Of a stretch of 10,813 nt of DNA, positions 6,049 through 10,813 are shown one piece after another. The translations under genes and the position numbers were made by a program. Origin of the DNA: Bacillota bacterium (GTDB taxonomy: Bacteria > Bacillota_A > Clostridia > Peptostreptococcales > Anaerovoracaceae); the NCBI GenBank assembly GCA_017438085.1, contig JAFRWH010000073.1, positions 1 to 10,813 of the forward strand, written 5' to 3'. Numbering within the stretch: position 1 is the first letter of the stretch; each line of letters opens with the position of its first letter. The notes below the pieces were generated by a model. That model did not search any database. It was not told the DNA's origin and was given only the letters and a program-made list of their open reading frames with translations.

Positions 6049-6098
6049 GAGGCCGGAAAACGTAACCAAATCATCTTTTTATATAAAGGAGAAAAATC

Positions 6099-6317
6099 AT
6101 GAGAAAGACTTTTAAGGTAGAAGGAATCGATTGCCCCAACTGCGCAGCAAAGCTGGAGAGAAATATCCAGAAGATCAAGGGCGTTGAGGATGCCGCTGTT
6201 GTTTATGCTACCGGCAAGCTGACCGTTGAAGCTTCCGACGACAAGTTCGAAGCTATCATGGACGAGGCTGTTGCTCTTGCTGCAAAGCTTGAGCCCGACT
6301 GGCACATCATCAGATAA
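6099..6317 (+). CDS. Stand-alone heavy-metal-associated (HMA) domain protein, Zn/Cd/Pb type
   Basis: A 72-residue single-domain protein with the ferredoxin-like HMA fold expected of metallochaperones and P1B-ATPase N-terminal domains. The metal loop is GIDCPNC (residues 9-15, Cys12 and Cys15). The Asp just before the first Cys is the feature of ZntA-like Zn/Cd/Pb-binding domains, whereas copper chaperones usually carry MTCxxC. It likely hands divalent soft metal to the ATPase encoded next, or buffers it. The start at 6099 follows AAGGAG (6086-6091) at 7 nt, and two TAA stops in a row end it. Codon use differs from its neighbours: all six Ile codons are ATC and five of six Val codons are GTT, a pattern expected of a highly expressed gene. 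In many relatives this domain is fused to the ATPase, so this looks like a split form. Confidence 0.9.
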   Translation: MRKTFKVEGIDCPNCAAKLERNIQKIKGVEDAAVVYATGKLTVEASDDKFEAIMDEAVALAAKLEPDWHIIR

Positions 6318-6344
6318 TAACTGACTGCAGACTACATGTATTTA

Positions 6345-6385
6345 TGCTGCGATTTGCGCTGAAGACCGCAGACCGCAGCATTTTT
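6345..6385 (+). terminator. Terminator-like hairpin between the HMA protein and the ATPase (possible attenuator)
   Basis: TGCTGCG (6345-6351) pairs with CGCAGCA (6374-6380), followed directly by TTTTT (6381-6385). Within the loop TGCG (6355-6358) can pair with CGCA (6367-6370). The U-tract touches the weak ribosome binding site of the ATPase (6386-6390). If active it would end most transcripts after the HMA gene and let a fraction through. Confidence 0.6.
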
Positions 6386-6395
6386 GGTGAATAAA

Positions 6396-8174
6396 ATGTT
6401 TACTGATTTCAAACCCACAGACCTGATATGGGTGGCTGTCTACATAGCAGCAGCCTATCCCATTATCATAAAGGCTGTACGGAACATAAGAAACGGCGAG
6501 ATCTTTGACGAAAACTTCCTGATGATGGTGGCCTCATTCGGCGCGCTGCTGCTTGGCGAATACCTGGAAGGCATAGCCGTTATGGCGCTCTACCGCATAG
6601 GCGAATATCTGCAGGACAGGGCAGTGGACAAGTCCCGCCGCTCTATCACAAGCCTTATGGACATCCGTCCCGATTACGCCAACCTGGAGCAGGACGGAGA
6701 GCTGGTGCAGGTGAGTCCTGAAACTCTTCAGCCAGGGCAGATAATAGTCATCAAGCCGGGCGAACGCATTGCAGTGGACGGAGTGGTGCTGGAAGGCGCC
6801 AGCCGCCTGGATACCGCTGCCATCACCGGTGAATCGGTGCCAAGAGATGTGCTGAAGGGAGACCAGGTCTACAGCGGTACCATCAATATGGATTCAGTCC
6901 TGCGCGTGGAGGTGAGCGCTCCCGCAGACCAGTCCACGGCAGCCAGAATACTGGAGCTGGTGGAGGACGCTGCGGCAAGCCGCGCCAAGGCGGAGAAGTT
7001 CATCACCCGTTTCGCCCGCTGGTACACCCCGGCGGTCTGCGGCGCGGCAGCTCTTCTGATAGTGCTCCCGCCCCTGCTCTTCCATGGAGACTGGTCCACC
7101 TGGATCTACAGAGGCCTCTGCTTCCTTGTAGTTTCCTGCCCCTGCGCGCTGCTGATATCCATACCTCTGGGCTTTTTTGCCGGCATAGGCGCCGCATCCT
7201 CAAGAGGCATACTGGTGAAGGGCGGCAACTATCTGGAAGCCCTTACCAAGCTGGATACCATAGTATTCGACAAGACAGGAACTCTTACCAAGGGCAACTT
7301 CAAGCTTGCCGAGATAGTCAGCTCCAAAGGCATTTCCGAGGGCGAGCTGCTCGAGACAGCGGCCCTGGCGGAAAGCTTCTCGAATCACCCCATCGCAAAA
7401 GCTCTGTCTGAAGCCTACGACAAGGACGTGGATGCTTCCCGCATAGAGGATGCTTCCGAGATAGCAGGCAAGGGTGTTTCCGTAAAGCTGGACGGTCAGT
7501 CCGTGCTCTGCGGCAACGCAAAGCTCATGGCTGACGCAGGAATAAGCGTTCCAAGGACCGATGACCCGGGCACAGTCATCCATGTGGCTGTGGATGGTAA
7601 GTATCTTGGCTATATACTTATAGCCGATGAGATAAAGGGCGGAGCAAAGGCTGCTCTGGCGGCCATCAAGGCCGAGGGCATAAACCGCCTTGTGATGCTC
7701 ACGGGAGACCGCAGTTCCATAGCTCAGAATGTGGCCGATAAGGTGGGGCTGGATGCCTTCTACGGCGACCTGCTGCCTCAGGATAAGGTAAGCATCACCG
7801 AAAAGCTGATGAAGGAGCTGCCGGAAGGCAAAAAGCTGGCCTTTGTGGGCGACGGCATCAACGACGCTCCGGTACTTGCAAGAGCGGATCTTGGCATAGC
7901 CATGGGAAGCATGGGAAGCGCCGCAGCGGTGGAAGCTGCGGACATAGTCCTGATGAAGGACGACCCCTCCGACATAGCAACAGCCCTTAAGATCTCGAAA
8001 AAGACCATGCGGATCATCATCGAAGACATAGTCTTTTCAATAGGCGTAAAGCTTCTGGTGCTTTTGCTGACGGCCCTTGGCATATCCAACATGTGGCTGG
8101 CCATATTTGCAGATGTAGGAGTGTGCATGCTGGCCATACTCAACTCCATGAGAGCCCTGAGAGTTCCGAAATAG
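6396..8174 (+). CDS. P1B-type heavy-metal ATPase, Zn/Cd/Pb exporter class, lacking the N-terminal HMA domain and first helix
   Basis: A 592-residue membrane pump that would expel Zn, Cd or Pb with ATP. Landmarks: actuator TGES (144-147), metal-site CPC (248-250) in SCPCALL, phosphorylated Asp292 in DKTGT, P1B-specific His331-Pro332 (SNHPIAKA), and hinge GDGINDAP (485-492). Lys552 (IGVKLL) and Asp573 (FADVGV) in the last two helices match the ZntA metal-site pair and mark the Zn/Cd/Pb subgroup rather than copper. The first visible helix (LIWVAVYIAAAYPIIIKAV) aligns by eye with the second helix of full-length pumps, followed by the usual FDENFLM segment, so the first helix is missing. An in-frame stop at 6360-6362 forbids extension. 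ATG 6396 is preferred, with a weak GGTGA (6386-6390) site; TTG 6384 or GTG 6387 would add at most four residues. A terminator follows. Confidence 0.93.
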   Translation: MFTDFKPTDLIWVAVYIAAAYPIIIKAVRNIRNGEIFDENFLMMVASFGALLLGEYLEGIAVMALYRIGEYLQDRAVDKSRRSITSLMDIRPDYANLEQDGELVQVSPETLQPGQIIVIKPGERIAVDGVVLEGASRLDTAAITGESVPRDVLKGDQVYSGTINMDSVLRVEVSAPADQSTAARILELVEDAAASRAKAEKFITRFARWYTPAVCGAAALLIVLPPLLFHGDWSTWIYRGLCFLVVSCPCALLISIPLGFFAGIGAASSRGILVKGGNYLEALTKLDTIVFDKTGTLTKGNFKLAEIVSSKGISEGELLETAALAESFSNHPIAKALSEAYDKDVDASRIEDASEIAGKGVSVKLDGQSVLCGNAKLMADAGISVPRTDDPGTVIHVAVDGKYLGYILIADEIKGGAKAALAAIKAEGINRLVMLTGDRSSIAQNVADKVGLDAFYGDLLPQDKVSITEKLMKELPEGKKLAFVGDGINDAPVLARADLGIAMGSMGSAAAVEAADIVLMKDDPSDIATALKISKKTMRIIIEDIVFSIGVKLLVLLLTALGISNMWLAIFADVGVCMLAILNSMRALRVPK

Positions 8175-8191
8175 AAAAGGAAACGCAATAT

Positions 8192-8227
8192 AAAACCCTT
8201 CAGTCTTCAGCGGGCTGAGGGGTTTTT
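8192..8227 (+). terminator. Intrinsic terminator after the metal ATPase
   Basis: Arms 8192-8205 and 8213-8226 give a 14-bp stem with T-G wobbles around a 7-nt loop, ending in TTTTT. It lies 17 bp after the ATPase stop. Confidence 0.85.
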
Positions 8228-8228
8228 C

Positions 8229-8256
8229 TTGACATTGAGCGCATTGAGCGGATAAT
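8229..8256 (+). promoter_or_regulatory. Promoter of the RCC1-SLH surface protein gene
   Basis: TTGACA (8229-8234), 16 bp, GATAAT (8251-8256). The -35 overlaps the end of the preceding terminator's T-tract. The predicted start near 8263 leaves a leader of about 43 nt with AAAGGA (8292-8297) as ribosome binding site. Confidence 0.75.
8233..8250 (+). repeat. Perfect 9-bp tandem repeat in the promoter spacer
   Basis: CATTGAGCG occurs twice head to tail (8233-8241 and 8242-8250), starting in the last two bases of the -35 box and ending exactly before the -10. It could be two aligned operator half-sites or a slippage-prone unit. Confidence 0.8.
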
Positions 8257-8305
8257 ATTTTCTTATACAAATCGATTCTCAAGTGATGCAAAAAGGATTT
8301 ATGTC

Positions 8306-10054
8306 ATGAAGCGAATAGTATCAATAATGATAGTTCTGGCGCTCTGCCTGGGTATGTATGTCCCGGCGGCTGCCAAGGAAGGACTTCCGATGACCGGGGG
8401 GCTCACCAGCACCGTCAGCCAGCGCTGCTACATAGACACGGAGGGAAACCTCTGGATGTGGGGCGAGAACGAATATGGCCAGTGCGGGCAGGATTCCTCC
8501 ACCAAGTGGATAGACAAGCCCATTATGGTCATGAGCAACGTGGTCTCTGTATGCAGACGCAAGGAGGCAGTGATCGTCCTCAAAGCTGACGGCACAGCCT
8601 GGACCTGGGGCTACGACTTTAACCACGGCGCGGAGGTCAGGAGAAAGTACTCCAATGGCAAGGTGCTGTACAATTATGTCAAGGGTCCTGAACCCTATAA
8701 GGTGGGGGACAATGTGGCGGCTGTCAGCATAGGTAACCAGATGCAGTTCGGCATGCTCAAGACCGACGGAACCCTCTGGACTTGGGGCAATTCCATCTGG
8801 AACGACCTGGGCTACAATGCCTCTTCGCTGCCCGCCTCGTATTTTAAGGTCCCGGAGGATTCCTCGGACATGATGGGCTATCAGCCCTCCGTACCGGTCA
8901 AGATCTTGGACAATGTAAAGATCTTTGCCATGGGTCACTACGATGGCATGGCCATCAAGACCGACGGTAGCCTCTGGTACTGGGGCAACGACGATTCCAT
9001 CTCCATGGACAACGGCAAGGCTACCGGCGGAGAGCCTCTGCCGCCCACTAAGATCATGGACGGCGTCGTGTCCTTCAACAGCGACGATGAATGGGATGAT
9101 GTTGTTCTGACAAACGGCGAGGCCTGGTCCCTTGGCGGTGCCATCACCGGCAATCTCAAGAACCGCCACAAGCTGGCTGATAATGTGAAGATGGTCATGG
9201 GGCCGTATACAGAAGCGAAGGTACCCATCAGCAGTGGCAAGCAGTATCTTTTCGATTACATACTCAAAAAGGATGGCAAGCTCTATTCCCAGAACGGCAG
9301 CGAGTTCGTGATGGACAATGTGGTCTGGGTGGAGGACGTGGAAATGGCGCTCCAGCCTATGAACGACCGCACCCGCAATTACCCATCCGTGTATATCCTC
9401 TGCAGCGACGGTGTGCTGTACGAAAGAACCGCGGTCTACAATGAAGATTTCAGCTTCAACCGCTATGAGATCCGGAAGCTCGCGGACAATGTGGCTCTGC
9501 CCGGCCAGTCCTTCAGCAGCCTCAAGGCAAAGGTAAAGCCTTTCACGGATGTTAATAAGGATGATTATTTCGGAACAGCTGTTGACTGGGCTTACAACCA
9601 CAGCCCGCAGATAACAGATGGTGTCAGCGCCACAAAGTTCGCTCCCGAAAGAACTGTAAACCGCGCTCAGGCGGTGACCTTCCTCTGGAGAGCCATGGGT
9701 GAACCGGAGCCGAAGAGCACGGATAATCCCTTTGAGGATATAAGCGAGAACGACTGGTATTACAAGCCTGCTCTCTGGGCATACCAGCAGAAGATAACTG
9801 ACGGAACAAGCACCACTGCGGAAGGAAAAGTCGTCTATTCGCCAACGAATCCCGTAAAGCGCGGCCAGATGGTCACCTTCCTTTGGAGGACCATGGGAGA
9901 GCCGGGCAAGACCGGACAGGGCGCATGGTACGAAGATCCGGAGAACTGGGCCAGAAAGAAGAATCTTCTGGATGGCACGGAGCAGGAATATAAGACCGGT
10001 GATGAATGCCCCAGAGCGGATGTTGTCTACTATCTCTGGGAAGTTCTGAAATAG
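8306..10054 (+). CDS. Secreted RCC1-repeat protein with three C-terminal SLH domains
   Basis: A 582-residue exported protein. Residues 1-23 are a signal peptide (MKR, hydrophobic core, cleavage likely after AAA). Residues about 30-400 carry RCC1-like beta-propeller repeats: LWMWGENEYGQCG (49-61), AWTWG (98-102), LWTWGNSIWNDLG (157-169), LWYWG (223-227), then degenerate copies such as AWSLGG (273-278), KLYSQNG (325-331) and VLYER (370-374). Residues about 411-582 are three S-layer homology modules, beginning KPFTDVNKDDYFGTAVDWAY, NPFEDISENDWYYKPALWAY and GQGAWYEDPENWARKKNLLD, with NRAQAVTFLWRAMGEP and KRGQMVTFLWRTMGEP between. SLH modules bind pyruvylated secondary wall polymer, so the propeller is shown on the cell surface. 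Its ligand is unknown. The gene has its own promoter and terminators on both sides. ATG 8306 is used because the nearby ATG at 8301 stops after two codons. Confidence 0.92.
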   Translation: MKRIVSIMIVLALCLGMYVPAAAKEGLPMTGGLTSTVSQRCYIDTEGNLWMWGENEYGQCGQDSSTKWIDKPIMVMSNVVSVCRRKEAVIVLKADGTAWTWGYDFNHGAEVRRKYSNGKVLYNYVKGPEPYKVGDNVAAVSIGNQMQFGMLKTDGTLWTWGNSIWNDLGYNASSLPASYFKVPEDSSDMMGYQPSVPVKILDNVKIFAMGHYDGMAIKTDGSLWYWGNDDSISMDNGKATGGEPLPPTKIMDGVVSFNSDDEWDDVVLTNGEAWSLGGAITGNLKNRHKLADNVKMVMGPYTEAKVPISSGKQYLFDYILKKDGKLYSQNGSEFVMDNVVWVEDVEMALQPMNDRTRNYPSVYILCSDGVLYERTAVYNEDFSFNRYEIRKLADNVALPGQSFSSLKAKVKPFTDVNKDDYFGTAVDWAYNHSPQITDGVSATKFAPERTVNRAQAVTFLWRAMGEPEPKSTDNPFEDISENDWYYKPALWAYQQKITDGTSTTAEGKVVYSPTNPVKRGQMVTFLWRTMGEPGKTGQGAWYEDPENWARKKNLLDGTEQEYKTGDECPRADVVYYLWEVLK

Positions 10055-10080
10055 CGCATAATAAATAAATGATGATATAG

Positions 10081-10117
10081 ATACAGCTGAGTGTACTTCA
10101 CTTAGCTGTATTTTTTT
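10081..10117 (+). terminator. Intrinsic terminator after the SLH gene
   Basis: Arms 10081-10093 (ATACAGCTGAGTG) and 10099-10111 form a 13-bp stem with one G-T wobble and a 5-nt loop, followed by a run of seven T. Confidence 0.9.
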
Positions 10118-10130
10118 CTGACTTTTCATG

Positions 10131-10136
10131 TATAAT
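10131..10136 (+). promoter_or_regulatory. -10 box of the YeiH-family gene
   Basis: A perfect TATAAT stands 24 bp before the start codon. No convincing -35 is seen at 16-18 bp upstream, where the previous terminator lies. Predicted start near 10143, leader about 18 nt. Confidence 0.45.
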
Positions 10137-10160
10137 GAACATGAGTACAGGAGGATTTAT

Positions 10161-10813
10161 ATGAGTAATAACAACAAGAAATACGCTGCCATTGCCATGT
10201 GCCTTATCATAGGGCTTGCAGCGACCAAATCAACAGACTGGCAGAGCGCTCTTCTTGGGAGGACCGTCATCGGCGGGCCCATGGTAGCTCTGGTAGTCTC
10301 GATGATCTTATGCAATATACTCCCCAGCATCAGTCCCGAGTTTAAAGCCGGAACCAGCTTTTCCGCCAAGAAGTTCCTTAATATCGGCACCATACTCACC
10401 GGCGCCACACTGAGCTTCGCGGATATACTTGGCACCGGCGTCAAGGCCCTTCCTCTTATAATCATCAATATAGTAACGGCTTTTGGCGCAGCTGTCCTGA
10501 TAGGCAGGAAGCTGGATGTCAGCCGTAACACTGCTGTCCTTGTGGGAGGAGGCACCGCTATCTGCGGCGGAACGGCCATAGCCACCCTGGCAAGGATAAT
10601 CAAAGCTCACGAGGAGGAGATAGCCTTTGCCATGGCTGCGATTTTCCTGTTTGATACTCTGGCGGCTTTCAGCTACCCTTACGCTTCTGCAGCCATGGGA
10701 CTGACGGACAATCAGTTCGCCTTCCTTGGGGGAGCGGCCATCAATGACGCATCCTCCGTTGCCGGCGCGCAGGCAACCTTTGCGGCGCTCAGGGGACTGG
10801 GCGACTGGAACGG
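10161..10813 (+). CDS. YeiH-family putative sulfate exporter (PF03601), truncated by the window edge
   Basis: The first 217 codons of a multi-pass membrane protein; the 3' end lies outside the window. It begins MSNNNKKYAAIAMCLIIGLA after AGGAGG (10149-10154) at 6-nt spacing. The family signature is clear: NIGTILTGATLSFADIL (residues 74-90), then VLVGGGTAICGGTAIATLAR (126-145) followed by IIKAHEEEIAFAMAAIFLFD, and the second motif GGAAINDASSVAGAQAT (191-207). Members have about ten helices and are annotated as putative sulfate exporters; few have been tested, so the substrate should be held loosely. No LysR gene of the YeiE type lies beside it within the window. It starts a new unit after the SLH terminator. 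Confidence 0.88.
   Translation, partial: MSNNNKKYAAIAMCLIIGLAATKSTDWQSALLGRTVIGGPMVALVVSMILCNILPSISPEFKAGTSFSAKKFLNIGTILTGATLSFADILGTGVKALPLIIINIVTAFGAAVLIGRKLDVSRNTAVLVGGGTAICGGTAIATLARIIKAHEEEIAFAMAAIFLFDTLAAFSYPYASAAMGLTDNQFAFLGGAAINDASSVAGAQATFAALRGLGDWN

Noticed and set aside
6384..6395. TTG or GTG start four or three codons before ATG 6396 for the metal ATPase
   Set aside because: TTG 6384 lies in the terminator U-tract and neither has a ribosome binding site, whereas ATG 6396 has GGTGA at 5-nt spacing. The product changes by at most four residues.
8321..10129. A 602-codon open frame on the minus strand opposite the SLH protein gene
   Set aside because: It has no domain-like pattern, its start lies in the terminator region without a ribosome binding site, and the plus strand carries obvious RCC1 and SLH motifs, a promoter and terminators. 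It is a by-product of codon bias.
10141..10164. Seven-codon frame ATG AGT ACA... ending in TGA that overlaps the YeiH start
   Set aside because: It has no ribosome binding site of its own and its start lies at or before the predicted transcription start.

Overview
The window looks like chromosomal DNA from an anaerobic Gram-positive bacterium of the Clostridia (Bacillota). The signs are strong GGAGG-type ribosome binding sites, heavy use of ATA and AGG/AGA codons in a moderately GC-rich background, U-tailed intrinsic terminators, an SLH-anchored surface protein, and a cysteine desulfurase and LysR regulator of the kind that accompany selenium metabolism. No tRNA, rRNA, CRISPR array, insertion sequence or phage gene was seen. 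The assignment is an inference from protein types and base usage only.

Left part (1-2417): a membrane protein begins at the left edge and runs leftward (only its first 20 codons are present). An AT-rich divergent control region separates it from a two-gene operon: a class V aminotransferase-fold cysteine desulfurase overlapping by 11 bp a LysR-family regulator, closed by a terminator. This resembles known selenium-handling loci; the left-edge gene could be their YedE-type transporter, but too little of it is visible to prove this.

Middle (2419-4883): four rightward genes follow: an alpha/beta-hydrolase esterase with its own extended -10 promoter, a small nitroreductase, a two-helix membrane protein with a charged coiled-coil tail, and a GNAT acetyltransferase. 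A strong bidirectional hairpin terminator ends this run and also serves the convergent AEC-family permease (4888-5814, minus strand).

Metal region (5815-8227): the AEC permease and a Zn/Cd/Pb-type metal module are divergently transcribed from two near-consensus promoters whose -35 boxes lie only 7 bp apart. Two dyads overlap these promoters. The metal module is a stand-alone 72-residue DCPNC heavy-metal-binding protein, then a terminator-like hairpin, then a P1B-type ATPase. The ATPase lacks both the usual N-terminal metal-binding domain and, apparently, the first transmembrane helix. This split, probably attenuated arrangement is the most unusual part of the window.

Right part (8229-10813): an insulated single-gene unit encodes a secreted RCC1-repeat plus triple-SLH surface protein. 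Its promoter has a perfect 9-bp tandem repeat in the spacer. After its terminator comes a YeiH-family membrane protein that runs off the right edge.
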